From Massariosphaeria phaeospora (lineage: Eukaryota > Ascomycota > Dothideomycetes > Pleosporales), in NCBI GenBank assembly GCA_011032825.1, contig JAADJZ010000001.1:1054001-1118000 (forward strand): DNA of 64,000 nt, written 5' to 3'. The translations under genes and the position numbers were made by a program. Positions within the stretch are counted from its first letter, which is position 1, and the number at the start of each line of letters is the position of its first letter. Of the stretch, positions 21,501 to 32,748 are shown piece by piece. The notes beneath the pieces are model-generated. The model made no database searches, was not told the origin of the DNA, and was given only the letters and a program-made list of their open reading frames with translations.

Positions 21501-23802
21501 CTACTCCGAGTCACCATCCTCGTCATCTTCAGCTTCATCGCTATTCTCCTCCTCAGACGACTGATTGATAAAGTCGATCAACTGGCTCGTCTTCTCCCTC
21601 ACCTTCTCCATGCCCTCGTTCTCAACAGCTCTCGCATCGTCCCACCACTGCAGCATACCGTCGTACTCAATCACATCCATCTCCAACAGCTTCGTCGCCG
21701 CATTCAAAAGAATCACGTCGCCGCCTTCCCGATGGGCTAGATCCGACTGCAGCAGCACCATGAAATCCACCTGATCTGCCTTGCTCGACTGCTTCTTGTC
21801 GAAGATGGCTCGATCGATGAGATCCTTGTGCTGGCCGAATACCTGGCCCACGGCGACCTTGACGCCCGAACCGGATTTGGTGAGCTGGGCGATGCGTTTT
21901 ACGAAGGAGACTACGATGGCACGCCGGACTTGGTGATCGGACGCGTTGGTGCTCATTCGCAGCGCTGTGAGTTCTAGTTGGATGTTGGCAGATTCGTGCC
22001 CTTCGATCAAGGAGTCGTATATGCTCGCCGTGGCGTCGTGGTCGAAGTTCGCGGCATGTTGGCTGTCCTGCGAGCCCACCGAGAGGAAACTACTCGCGGC
22101 TGACCTGTCATGATGTCGAGGCTCAAAGTCTTGTTCGGACTCTGAATTAATGGTAGATATTGATTCAAAGGAAAGGGCGAGGTTGGAAAGACTGTAGACT
22201 GTTCATTGTTAGCATTGAATAAGTCCCTACAAGTCGTAGAACTTACGAGGGCCCATAGCAACGAGGCCATCCACAATCTCATCTTCGTCTTCCTCGTCAG
22301 AATCGCGAAATTCGAAACCATCTCCTCCAGCGCCCACAATAGCAACATCTGGCGCCCCTTTCTCGAAATCTTCACCATGTTGCCGTTTTCGCTTCGCTCG
22401 GGTAATCCTGTGCTCTCCGCGTACTGTGATCCCTTCGCCGATGCGGACTCCATACGAGATAAGCGCGCCCTCTTCAACGACACAGTTCTTCCCCAGCGAA
22501 GCCTCATTCGCAATGATAGCCTGCTTGACGGTACACCCGTCACCGATGCTTGCATAGTCCCAAATGTATGCGCCCTCAATTTTGACGTTTTTACCAATAT
22601 AGCAATGGCGACCTATGATGCTGTCGGAGATCACGCTGCCATCTCCAATGCTGGTACCGCGACCCAGAACAGATTTTGGCTGTATGACACAATCTCGTGC
22701 GAGCACAACTCCTTCTTCTAGGTATATTTTCTTCTTCAACAGCCGGTATGATTGACCCTGAACAAGGTTGGTATCGGGACACAGCGGATAAGCCCATCGC
22801 GACACTACGTCTCGGCTGACGGCGTCGTATGCGTGGAGGTTCTTGACACGCGCGGCGTAATGATCCTTAACTATGTGCGTGTGGAAAGTCTTGCCGTTTA
22901 GATCGTAATCTTTGAGTACACTTTGAAGAAAGCCCTTCCTGGGTGCTTGGAAATCAAAGTTGTCGCTCCATAAAGCGAGGACGTCGGGAGTGCATATGTC
23001 AATTCCGCAATCGATCAAGTCGTGTCTAACATCAATCTCCTGGTTCTGGGACAGTAGATCTGGGTCGATGGACAAGAAATGTGTCTGGTCCTTATTTGGC
23101 ATTTGTTCGAAGTGTAGACACCTGTCCTTGGTAGGGTCTATAACAAACACAGGCGAGGTCCCCTGCGGTTTCGTTCGGTGGGTAGGCCCCGCTTCCCGTA
23201 GCACCATAGTCATGATTGCATTCTTGTCCTTTGCGCGGCGCGCTCGGTGCGCAGCCAGCACAGGCTCCAGAGGTAGGTTACTAACGACGTCGCCGTATAC
23301 CGTGAGGAAATCGCCAACTAACAGCCCTCGGGTATCGAGATCTCGCATGGCGTCCCCAATCGAGTGCGACGTTGACTGGATGAGCTCCAGTCGCGAAAAC
23401 GGGGAGGAGCGGGCTATCCATTTCGAGCGGCTGACGTAGTCCTCAACTTGCTCTCTGTGCGCGCCGCAGTACACGAATATCTCCTCGACCCCGGCGTTTG
23501 CTAGGAACTCGAACGTGTACTCGATGAGCGGGGTATTCGCGAGGGGTAGAAGACACTGCAGCCGAGTCAGCATGGGTTGTTTTGAGCCTCATTGCGGTGG
23601 CAGACCCGCGGTCGCTCGAGCGAGAATGGGTTGAAGCGGGTCTCAAAGGGATCTGCGATGATCTAGAAAGTCAGCCATGGTTGCAGAGACGCGCGACGCG
23701 GGGCGCGGAGGCGCATACCACAGCCTGGAGGGGTTCGTCGCGCTCCTCTTCAGCAGCTTTTGATTTCTCGTTCGCCTGGTTCTTCTTGCCTTTAGGTGGC
23801 AT
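21501..23802 (-). CDS. GCD6: translation initiation factor eIF2B subunit epsilon (Gcd6)
   Basis: Four exons (23802-23719, 23662-23606, 23555-22247, 22198-21501) encode 715 residues. The first two are tiny and supply MPPKGKKNQANEKSK and the start of the nucleotidyltransferase-like fold, ending ETRFNPFSLERPR, which joins CLLPLANTPLIEYTFEFLA in exon 3. Next come left-handed beta-helix hexapeptides (VLGRGTSIGDGSVISDS and neighbours) at about residues 330-430. The C-terminal exon carries the acidic linker and the W2/HEAT domain with LQWWDDARAVENE, the catalytic module that exchanges GDP for GTP on eIF2. The intron before the last exon (48 nt, GTAAGT, TGCTAAC) joins to LYSLSNLALSFESIST; a competing acceptor 7 nt further on would break the frame. 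The acidic C terminus (EEENSDEAEDDEDGDSE) is typical. This is the rate-limiting, stress-controlled step of initiation. Confidence 0.95.
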
Positions 23803-24854
23803 ATTGCGACTGTGTTGGGTGCGGGGTGGTTGTTGTTGATGTTGGTTGGCTCGTGAGTATTTCTCTCCGCCAAAGAAAGTCAGTCACAGAAATTGGGATG
23901 ACTCAGGTCAACCACGAACTTTCACTTGCGTCACTAGACAAGGACCAGGGCAGGGTTAAATCTGGCGCGGGGGACGCGGCTTCAAGCGGCTTGTGTGCCC
24001 GCAGCTCGGATCGATTCGCGCTGTGGGCTTCCATGGTTCCCAGCCTTCACGTGGGCCCGCCGCCGATGGAGTTCTAGACTCCCTACCACAGGACCATGCA
24101 AAATGCTTAATACAACGACACCCATAGGTGCCCCAATCTTCTCAGTACCTCGGTCGGAAGAGACTGTTCCAAGGTACCTCTCTAAGACGCGCGGTTTTGT
24201 GGCCTAAAGTCGGCAAACGTTCACCCTCGCCTACAAATGTAGTAGTGCTCCATATAATCCCTACGATTGGTGTGAAAGGTCGCAATGTACATCACTGTCC
24301 TTTCGAAAACTGGTGTCTAGGAGCTGATACACTATCGTGTTATTCAGATATGTTACACGGAGCAGAGGATAGGAGAGAAGGCATCTAGGTAACGGTTTGC
24401 ATTCGAGGTTGCTAGCCTTCAAGCGTGGGAGAGTAATATTGTAACGGTCGCATTGCTACCTGCATTTTTTTTGTCTTACACCCTGTCTACTTAATTTGCG
24501 CGAAGCAGAGCTTACTTCTTGGAATTTAGTACTCCGTTTGACACTCTCTCTCTGAAGGAAATGGGTATGCCACACACGTCTCCAATCTGTTGCGGTGCTC
24601 GGACGTACCACTCGAATCTTGAAGGATCCAATGTTACAAAAGCGAAGTAGCCGCTATCATTCGGGAGATCTCTGGTATCTGTACACCCGAGCATCTCCGT
24701 GTTAGTCGGTCATGGGTTGGACTTCGTACCCTGGGCACCGCAGCGGGTGATGCCTGTGTCGAGTGCCTTTTATGAGCCCAGTCAGCACCAATGAGTCCAA
24801 GACTAGTCCCAGGGATACTTCAACCTCGTCGTCAGTGGGTTAGGTTAAATCGGA
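23803..24854. other. intergenic, upstream of eIF2B epsilon and downstream of SKN7
   Basis: About 1.05 kb without a convincing gene. A 60-codon minus-strand frame at 24512-24694 has no partner exons or motif. The GCD6-proximal part presumably holds its promoter; I see no clear TATA box. Confidence 0.55.
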
Positions 24855-27085
24855 TTATTGAGGCCGTTGCATAGGGTTGGGGTTCATTTGGTGTTGAGGT
24901 TGCATTGGAGCATTGAACAATTGTTGCCGCTTTGCGGAACTGTTCGAGTCTTCCCCTCCAGTAATATCCGAAATTTGTCTCCTATGTCCAGTCTGCTGCC
25001 TAGCTTGCATTGCGAGTTGGGGTGATGTGTTGTAAGACATATTTCCGACGGCGTACGCACTTGGATGTCCTTGAACTGCCTGCATGTATTCGTCCGTGAC
25101 ACTGCTGCCGACTGGGGAAACACCAGTGATCTGGTTAGGCGAATTCCAGTTACCTGCTGTAGCCGGGGATTTGGTTGGGGAGTCCTCCTTTTTCAACACT
25201 TGTCGTGTCGTTGTTAACGGCTGAGGCGCGGCCATGGCATCCATAGGGGGGCCCCCTTTTTTAAGGTGCGCGAGGTGCTTTTCTAGCATTTGAAGTAGGC
25301 CTTCTTTAGTGAAAGGCTTCGGCAATACGTCATTCATTCCTGACTAAGTTAGGATCATAGTTCCCATCTGATGAGGAGTAACATACCATGCTGGAAGTAC
25401 ATCGAAATATCATCGCTACGAATGTTCGATGTCATTGCAATGATTGGGGTGTTGTCGAATTGACGGACTAGATGGCATGCAGAGACACCATCCAGGTTGG
25501 GCATGATTATATCCATTAGGATCAGATCATATTTGGAACCTGCATGCATCTTGTTCACAGCCTCTAGACCGTCGAGCTGCCATGCGTCAGTATAAATATT
25601 GGCATAACAACCTTTGTGCACATACCGCGCTGTCGATAGAGCAGTGAAAAGCGTACAAGAACTTGCTGCCAATGCGTCGACATGTCGTATCATCTTCAAC
25701 CAGCAGGATCTGGGGTGGACGAATCCATCCCGGATCTACTTGGGCACTCTTCTTCCTTGATTCTTGTAACCTTGCCTCTGTGGGTTCGACTGCTTTCGGT
25801 GGCGCGGCATAGGGGATGTTGTTGATGTGTTCACTGTACATTGGATCAATACCGTTAGTCTGTCCTACAGGGTACACCAAATTGTCGATTTCGCCGTTGC
25901 GCATCGAACTAGAAGAGCCTGCAGAGGGTGGCGCAGCTCCGCGACTCGATGGCCTGGTGCCTCCACGCATGAACTCCGGTGGGGGAGTGGTCAGCGTTCC
26001 ATTCATCCTCATTGTGATTTCGCTCATGTGCTGCAAGTTTGTCGGATTTAACATGACGTCCGCATTGGTCTCGCTTAGTAACTTGGAGGCGTGTTGGAGA
26101 GGCGATGCAGGGATATCGTCTTCGACTGGAGTGGGTTGCGGGTTCTGGGCATCAACGGACCCATTCTGTGCTGGGGCAGCAGTCTGCCCGTATGTCATGC
26201 CGATTCTGCTATCGCGCCGCCGCTGAGCGTCAACGTTATGGAGGAAGGTCATGACGTTCTGCATCACGTGCTCGTGGTTGACCAGTGTCTTCTGTATGCC
26301 AATGACCTCTTGCAGCAACATTGAGTGATGGATGCTCAGTTCGCCGTACCGGGTTTCGAGAGCGTGAAGCTGCGCCTGTGTCGCGACCAGCTGATTGCTC
26401 AGCATGTCGATCTGTTGGGCCGGTATTATCAGCTCCTCGTTCGTCTGGTTGGCTTTGCGCGGCGCCGGCGCTTTCCGTCGGATGTTGTCCAGTGCGTCTT
26501 TATTGTTCATTTTGAAGTCTGGGTGCTTGAACTCCCACGCCTGTCAGGCTGTTAGTACGTGCTGTGAACACCTGTCTTCAGAGCCAGCGCTCCTAGACTC
26601 GAGACGCAGCCCAACGCACTTACCCCAGCTCCATACGGCGACTGCCCATTCTCCTCGTTGTTGTGTCGCACTTTGTGGAAATCGTACTTGTTCAACTGCC
26701 GGACGAAACTCGCAAAATTGCTGTGCTTGAAGTGCTTGGGCAAGATGTGCTTCGTGAATTTCTCGTTCTGTGCATGCATCAGCATCTATGTCGCTCCTGC
26801 AGGTTCAATGATGGCGCGCTGACGCACCTCCAGTACAACGAAACTGTCGCCGTCGTTCCCCCACCGTACTACATTCTCGTCGGTCGGGTTTTCGAGCATC
26901 CTGTCGGCGAATCAGTATACGGGAGCGAGATTGCGCGCAGTGGTCGAGGCGGCCTACTTGTACAACTTGCGGACCTGGGAGCCTGGTTAGCACAATGGCG
27001 ACGACCAACTCGCAACACACTCGGGACATACAAAGTCACTGGAATTGCTCGACGCCGAGCCTGCGCCCGGGAGGGACGCGTCCAT
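24855..27085 (-). CDS. SKN7: Skn7/Prr1-type response regulator transcription factor
   Basis: Seven exons (27085-27032, 26974-26958, 26900-26828, 26767-26624, 26540-25626, 25576-25387, 25339-24855) encode 625 residues. All junctions close in phase and most introns show CTAAC or CTGAT branch sites. Exon 2 is a 17-nt microexon that supplies VRKLY and part of the next Lys. Domains in order: an HSF-type DNA-binding domain (about 17-106, with [16 protein letters not shown]), a coiled coil (about 130-190), a Ser/Pro-rich linker, and a receiver domain. The receiver has the acidic pair in LLVEDD (379-380), phospho-acceptor Asp423 in [13 protein letters not shown] and Lys472 in LPKPF. The protein is the nuclear end of the Sln1-Ypd1 phosphorelay and a co-activator of oxidative-stress genes. 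The start has a CCACCATGG context. It is divergent from PRX5. Confidence 0.95.
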
Positions 27086-28658
27086 GGTGGATGCGACGAC
27101 TCGAACAGCGTCGAGGCGAGAGCGCTGTCGGCCAATACTGGGTCAGGACGATGGCTGTCCAGACATGCGACGACTCTCTGCTGGCGTCGACGCAGACGAC
27201 GAGTCGCTGAAGGAGACCCGAGAGTGCTCGCGCCGTCGGTCCGCCCAAGTCTCTGGCAGACACGAATAAGGCGGCAAGTCACCCGCCGGGATGGATCCGC
27301 CTAAGCGGCCTGCGGTTCGCGGCAATCGAGAAGAAGCGCGGGACGAAAGGATGACACATGGGCCTGCGATCAGGCGATGACGATGCGCTGTCTTGCCTCG
27401 CCAGAGTGATGGAAAACGGGGTGCTGGCGGCGCGGATACATAGAGCCAGGTGGGAAGCCGAGCAGAGCAGCAGAGTGCTAAATCGAGGGCGGAATGCAGA
27501 GTCGTCACTAGGCAGATCCAGTAGTGCGCTCTGGCTGAATCGCTGATCGCTGCGAAGAAGGGTGGGCAGTAGCCGTAGCTGCAGACGAGCCAAGGGCGCG
27601 GGACGAGCAAGGACAGGCGCCGCCGACGACGCCCGCCAGGACGAGGGTCGCAGGGTGGACAGCGGATAGCGGATAGCGGGCTCGAAGAGGCAGCAGGATG
27701 ACAGAGAGCGCGACGGCGACGGCACAAGGCGAACGAATTGCTCCCGCACATACATAGGTACTCGACGAGGAGCCATGCAAATGCCGCCAAGGTTGGCATG
27801 GAGAGTGTCCAGGCAGCGGCGGCCGCATAGGTACATATTCACTTACATAGGTACCTGTCGCCGCCCATGGTGGGCAGCGAATTTTGGGTCGAATCCAACG
27901 CGGGCTGCCTGTTCAATTCTTGATGAACTCATCTGCCCGCACCGCAAACCCTGAAGCGGCAGCAATCCCAACAACCGTGAAGAGGTTATAGCTATCCCAT
28001 GGCGCCGTGACCGCTGGCCCGCTGTTGCTGCAAACGAGTATCAGCTGGTTTTGGCCCGAGTTGAACACACTCACAGCACGGCTTGGCGCCGCCGTCCGAA
28101 TCTTACTCGCCGCGGAAACAGTGCCTAGTCAACACGACGTGCAGCACGCTTTCATCTCCCGCAATTTGGAGACGCAGCCCGCCAGTAGTGCACGCTCGCT
28201 GTGTCGGCGGCAGCGTAGAGTGGCCGCTGATGAAGCTGGTGCATCATGCAGCTGTCTGGCTTCGTGCTGGGGAACGGCGCTGGGCGGGAACGGGTGCCTG
28301 ACAACTGCGCAGTTCTGGTCGTCTGGCAGCATCACGGCCCAGAATAGCAGCACCGGCAGCGCGCGTCGACTTCAACATGGAACGGCCTCAACTCCAAGCT
28401 CACAGCCAGCAAGCCTCGCGCAGCCATCGCAGCTTGAATCCCGCGCACGGAGCACCAGCCCACCAGATGCGGCCGATCACCCGGCGATCTTGCCAGGCGA
28501 CCGTCGACCCTCTGCGCGCTGCCATCCTCGCCAGCCACCGCTCGACGACGTCTGCCTGCCCGAGGTCCTGAAGCCCGCTAGCTGCCAGCTGCCCAATCCA
28601 TCCCTCCCTTCACCACCTCCACCCGCCGCCATCTCGCCGCCTACCCAATTGGCCCGCC
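27086..28658. promoter_or_regulatory. shared upstream region between divergent SKN7 and PRX5
   Basis: About 1.57 kb between two start codons pointing away from each other, so it must hold both promoters. The PRX5 side is a CT-rich leader with a CCCAATTGG palindrome near 28645. The SKN7 side contains a seven-codon upstream open frame at 27166-27143. Open frames within the region overlap in several frames and look like shadows. I could not identify convincing Yap1 (TTACTAA-like) or Skn7 binding sites by eye. Confidence 0.6.
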
Positions 28659-29636
28659 ATGCTTGCAGCTCGCCGTCTCACTGTCGCGCGGCCCGTCGCA
28701 GTCCGCCGACTGTTCCATGGCTCGGCTCCCGCCCGCGTCCAGGTCGGTGACAAGATCCCGGACGTCGACCTGATGGAGGGCTCGCCGGGCAACAGAGTCA
28801 ACCTGGCCAGCGCGCTGAAGGGCAAGGGCGTCATCATTGGTATGGCCCCGGCATAGACACACTATCACCAATGCAACAGCGTCAGAGAGAACCGCTCCTC
28901 TAACCCCGCCTCCGCATGCAGGTGTGCCCGCCGCCTTCTCCCCCTCGTGCTCCGAGAGTCACATCCCCGGATACATCCACTCCGCCAAACTCAAAGACGC
29001 GGGCTCTGTGTTCGTCGTCTCGGGTATGTCACCTGTGCCTCATTGCAACATCTCTGTTTCTCGCCCGGCCCGCGCTGTCATCAAGCGCCAGTGGGGTGAT
29101 ATAATAGACGAACATGTGTCTAACTCGGCTTGGCAAACATCGGGATGCATCTGCTTGGTCAACCGCTAACAACCGTCTCACCCTTAGTTAACGATGCATT
29201 TGTGTAAGCCTACCGACTGTCTACTCCGTTGGCCAATCCCCGCCCTTCAGCTTGTCGCTATCCCGCAACTCGGAAGGGATTCTCGGCACTTGCCTTATCC
29301 ATCTGATAGTCCTGACATGACACAGCATGAAAGCGTGGGGAGCCATCTTGGATCCAAAGGGTTCAAGTGGCATCAGGTTTCTTGCTGACCCAGGTTCCGA
29401 GTTCACCAGCGCCCTAGATCTATCCTTCGACGGCAAGGCCATCTTCGGCAACGCACGCAGCAAGAGATATGCTTTGGTCGTGGAAGATGGCGTCGTCAAA
29501 GAAGCCCACGTAGAGCCCGACAACACTGGACTGAACGGTAAGTGGAAGTTTCCGATGTCTCCTATACTTCTGCGGTATAGACACGGGGACAATTATTAAC
29601 TTGTGTGCAGTCTCTGCGGCTGACAAGGTCCTTTGA
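28659..29636 (+). CDS. type-5 peroxiredoxin, predicted mitochondrial, single-Cys
   Basis: Five exons (28659-28839, 28922-29023, 29188-29203, 29326-29537, 29611-29636) encode 178 residues. Exon 3 is a 16-nt microexon (VNDAFV region) and exon 5 is 26 nt. The Prx5/AHP1 signature VPAAFSPSCSESHIPGY is assembled across intron 1; Cys70 is the peroxidatic residue in P-x3-S-x2-C. It is the only Cys in the whole protein, so the resolving thiol must come from elsewhere (glutathione or another protein). The N terminus MLAARRLTVARPVAVRRLF is Arg-rich and amphipathic, a good mitochondrial presequence. The C terminus VSAADKVL is a family hallmark. The enzyme reduces hydrogen peroxide and alkyl hydroperoxides. 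It lies head-to-head with SKN7, a regulator of peroxiredoxin genes in yeast. Confidence 0.93.
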
Positions 29637-30849
29637 AATGCCTACTCAGTTTCTCCCGTGAGGGCTCTTACCATCTCGCTCGTCGATATATTGTCCAAGT
29701 ACCCCGGGCACTCAATATAATTCCAATGCATCTATATATCTCCTCCAGCAATGAGGGAGTATACTCCAAGAAGTACCTTCGGCCTACAATTATTGACCAT
29801 CATTACTCAACCTCCACTTCTCAAAGAGCAGCTTCGTACTTACATTACAATCTATCGCTATTTCTACGTCGTCTTTAACCCTCAGTTCTCTCACCCATCA
29901 GCTACATATTATACCACTAATAATCCAGGACCCACTTACCGGATACCTAAGTCCGAGGAAGACCAACAACACTAGTCGGACCGCCACATCTTATGTGCCT
30001 ATACACCGTACAATTGCATGCGAACCACCGCTCAATACGGCACGTCCGCATGACGGTGTATGCCAAATACTGCGTTGCATGCGTGCTAGCGTAGTGTGTA
30101 TATATGTGTGCGTACCTAACTAAGTAAGCTGAGGTTTGTGGCGTGGTGCCGGATAGGCCTCCCAATGCAAGATTACAGGGGGAAGGCAATTGTCAAATCG
30201 GTATGCGTGTGGTGGTGGTGGTGTTTCACGTGGCTGGAACGGGATCTTGGTGGTTTCCAGCGGTCGGATGCCGCAAGCCGGCCTCGAGTGTCTGGGCGGA
30301 AAACATGACATGGACGAAGACTTCCGAAGACGATTATTACTCGGACCCACGGTTTCTCCGAAAAACCTCATGAGATTGCCCGTGCTCTGATAGCATCGTC
30401 TTGCGAAAGAAATAATAGGATAACGGGACTGGGTATTCTATAAACTAACTAGGTAACTGGCTAACTAACGACTACACTACACTACACTATCGATTTTCGA
30501 ACTCATCCGAGCGGGATATAGATAGATGGATGAGCGATGATTTTAAAGATGTAAGTAAGGAAAAGAGATAATAAAATAGAGAAGTGAACTATACAGCCTG
30601 GTACATAGTAAGGAGGGAAAATATGGTGGGAAATGTGAATGTTGCGACGATGGGACCCGCGGAATGCTTCCTGCCCATCGTGGGCTGCCAGGCAACGTGG
30701 TGTTTTGGAATTAGAGTTTGGGAGGTAGAGGTGGAGAGAAGGGGGCATTAGACGGCCGTGTGTGCGGTGACTCCTCATTACTTAGTACGCTGGAATATGT
30801 GTGTATGCCGCAGATTGAGCGCGGCAACACACAACTCTCCTCACTATCA
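29637..30849. other. convergent intergenic region, 3' ends of PRX5 and the NPFxD membrane protein
   Basis: About 1.2 kb, more AT-rich than the flanks, with simple ACTAC repeats near 30470-30488. No gene visible. Confidence 0.6.
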
Positions 30850-32748
30850 TCACCTCCTAACACTGGGCTTCCTTAACGGATACGTGCCCAATCCCGCCCA
30901 CACGCGCTGATTCGGCGCATCCTCCGCACTCGCCCAATTCGGCACCGTGCTCGTGCGGCTGCTGCGCGAGTTCGAGTTCTGCCGCGTGACGCTGGCGCGC
31001 ACTTCGCGGCGGCCGCTGACGTTGCCCAGCACCAGCACGTCGAGGTCGAATGGGTCCGACTGGCGGCCGAAGCGGCCGGGCGTGGAGAAGGCGTTTGTGG
31101 ACGGCCGGCTGGCATCTGGATTTGGGTCGGGCGCGCCGAGCAGGAGCGATGAGTTCGAGTCGCGGGAATTGGCGCTGGAGAGGGCGGAGAAGGTTGGCAT
31201 GGGCGCGTAGGTGCTGGGGGGACGGGTGGGCGGGTTGGCGGGGAGGGGTTGCGAGGGGACGGGGGGGATTGCGGAGGGGTCGGCGAAGGGGTTGAAGGGC
31301 GAAGGAGGGTGCGATCGGAGGGCCGAGGCGGCGATTTGTTTGCGCTTCTGAGCGGTGGCTTTGAGCCACTCTGGCGTGCCGCTGCCGTTGCGTGCTGCTA
31401 GCTCTCTCATGATGGTAGTGAAGGGATCCTTGGCAGACTTGGGCGTTATCGGGGCGCGCTGCTGGTCCTGCAGTCCATCGAGGACAGCTTTCTGCGCTTT
31501 GGCTATGTCTGGGTGCATGGCGGCTAGGTTGTTGGATGCTTCAGGTGTAGGATCGGCGAATGGGTTGTCGACATCTCTGCTGTATCGGTGGACAGGATCT
31601 TGAAAGGGGTTTCCTGCGCCTCGGTTCTGCTCCAGCAGCGTTTTTGACCTCTTCAAGCTTGGCATGCGTCCGCCGAAGCCCCGGAGCTGCTGGCGTAGTG
31701 TTGGCTCAGGTTCGCTGATGGATCGTCCGCGAGCATCGGACCCAACCGAATAGATTGAGCTTACACTGCTCCGAGCACTGTGGCGTCGATATGGGTTCTC
31801 CGCCGGTGTCGACTTTTTCCATCCTAACTTCGCGAAGAATACACCAACGCCTTTTTGTCTTCCATCGTCCTTCTCATTCATGTGTTGTTGCAACTCTGGT
31901 TCTCTTAACTTGCGCTTTCGCAAACAGAGGAACAATAAAGCACTGATCAAGACGATACCGACGAAACCTCCCACTACCCCTCCAACAATGCTGGCGATGT
32001 TTGTCTGGCCACCGTTGGGTATCGTCAATGAACCTTCATCTCCAGACCCTTGATCCGGTGATATTATCCCATCTCCTCCCGAAGGAATTCCAGTTTCTGT
32101 AGACTGTGGGTCTCGCGATGGCTGACCTGAAAGAAAGTTGGAAGGGAACGCGGACTCAGATGGTAGGCCGGATACTGGCGGAAAGGACGACTCAAATGTA
32201 GACGGTCTGGCTGGATTCGAAGGGCGTAATGAGATTCGTGGTGGTCTTGATAGTGTTGGAGTAATAGCTGCAGTATTCGAGTCAGACCTTGTGGTTGTTG
32301 ACGCGATTGGCGATGCAGCCGCAGCAGAAACAATTTCTCCTGTGTCCTCGCTGTCTGGTGTAGGACCTGGCGCTACAGCTGCAGGCGCAAGGGGCGACAC
32401 AGTTGCTAGAACGGAAGGCTGTCGTTCTGACGGAAGGGCTGCAATGCTCGTACCTATCGCGGAAGATGATGCTGCCGCCCGGCTAGTTGGCGCAACATCT
32501 GGGGCCTGTTCTGGCGTCGATGACGGTGGGTTTACTGGAGGCGGAGGAGGAGGTTGTGCTGGTGGAGCATCGGCAGGCCCTGTCGGTATTTGCTGGGGCT
32601 CTGAATTTATCGTGGTTGAGGGAGTCAATTCCGTAGGGGTGACCTCTGCAGGCTCTGAAGTGAGGGTTGAAGAAGCCGCTGTGCGGGCCCGAGAGCGAGT
32701 GCATCGTCTCCCACTCACCGTCGTCGTTAACTCTTGAGGAGTGGCCAT
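30850..32748 (-). CDS. single-pass membrane protein with Ser/Thr/Pro-rich ectodomain and three NPFxD endocytic motifs
   Basis: Single open frame, 632 residues. Residues 1-250 are Ser/Thr/Pro/Ala-rich (about 40 residues from the start the composition becomes mucin-like) without an obvious cleavable signal peptide. The transmembrane segment at about 251-276 is Gly-rich (IVGGVVGGFVGIVLISALLF) and is followed by the stop-transfer sequence RKRK. That gives an outside N terminus, as in fungal Mid2/Wsc-type surface sensors, though no Wsc or Cys-rich head is present. The cytosolic 355 residues contain NPFQD (380), NPFAD (395) and NPFAD (486), which fit the NPFx(1,2)D signal bound by the endocytic adaptor Sla1 in yeast, plus many Ser/Arg phosphorylation-type sites. 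The family is not recognised. A missing upstream exon with a signal peptide is possible. It is divergent from the unknown gene at 33634. Confidence 0.8.
   Translation of the reverse strand: MATPQELTTTVSGRRCTRSRARTAASSTLTSEPAEVTPTELTPSTTINSEPQQIPTGPADAPPAQPPPPPPVNPPSSTPEQAPDVAPTSRAAASSSAIGTSIAALPSERQPSVLATVSPLAPAAVAPGPTPDSEDTGEIVSAAAASPIASTTTRSDSNTAAITPTLSRPPRISLRPSNPARPSTFESSFPPVSGLPSESAFPSNFLSGQPSRDPQSTETGIPSGGDGIISPDQGSGDEGSLTIPNGGQTNIASIVGGVVGGFVGIVLISALLFLCLRKRKLREPELQQHMNEKDDGRQKGVGVFFAKLGWKKSTPAENPYRRHSARSSVSSIYSVGSDARGRSISEPEPTLRQQLRGFGGRMPSLKRSKTLLEQNRGAGNPFQDPVHRYSRDVDNPFADPTPEASNNLAAMHPDIAKAQKAVLDGLQDQQRAPITPKSAKDPFTTIMRELAARNGSGTPEWLKATAQKRKQIAASALRSHPPSPFNPFADPSAIPPVPSQPLPANPPTRPPSTYAPMPTFSALSSANSRDSNSSLLLGAPDPNPDASRPSTNAFSTPGRFGRQSDPFDLDVLVLGNVSGRREVRASVTRQNSNSRSSRTSTVPNWASAEDAPNQRVWAGLGTYPLRKPSVRR

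Noticed and set aside
22192..22198. Alternative acceptor (TCTACAG) for the last eIF2B epsilon intron
   Set aside because: It shifts the frame by one base; the upstream CAG gives the conserved SLSNLALSFESIST junction.
27143..27842. Overlapping minus-strand frames of 187-218 codons upstream of SKN7
   Set aside because: They lie in the divergent promoter and end just before the SKN7 start. One overlaps the leader. Arg/Ser/Pro-rich with no conserved motif, so most likely chance frames in GC-rich DNA.
32706..32745. Possible intron near the start of the NPFxD membrane protein (GTGAGT then CACAG, 40 nt)
   Set aside because: Too short, lacks a branch site and would break the downstream frame.
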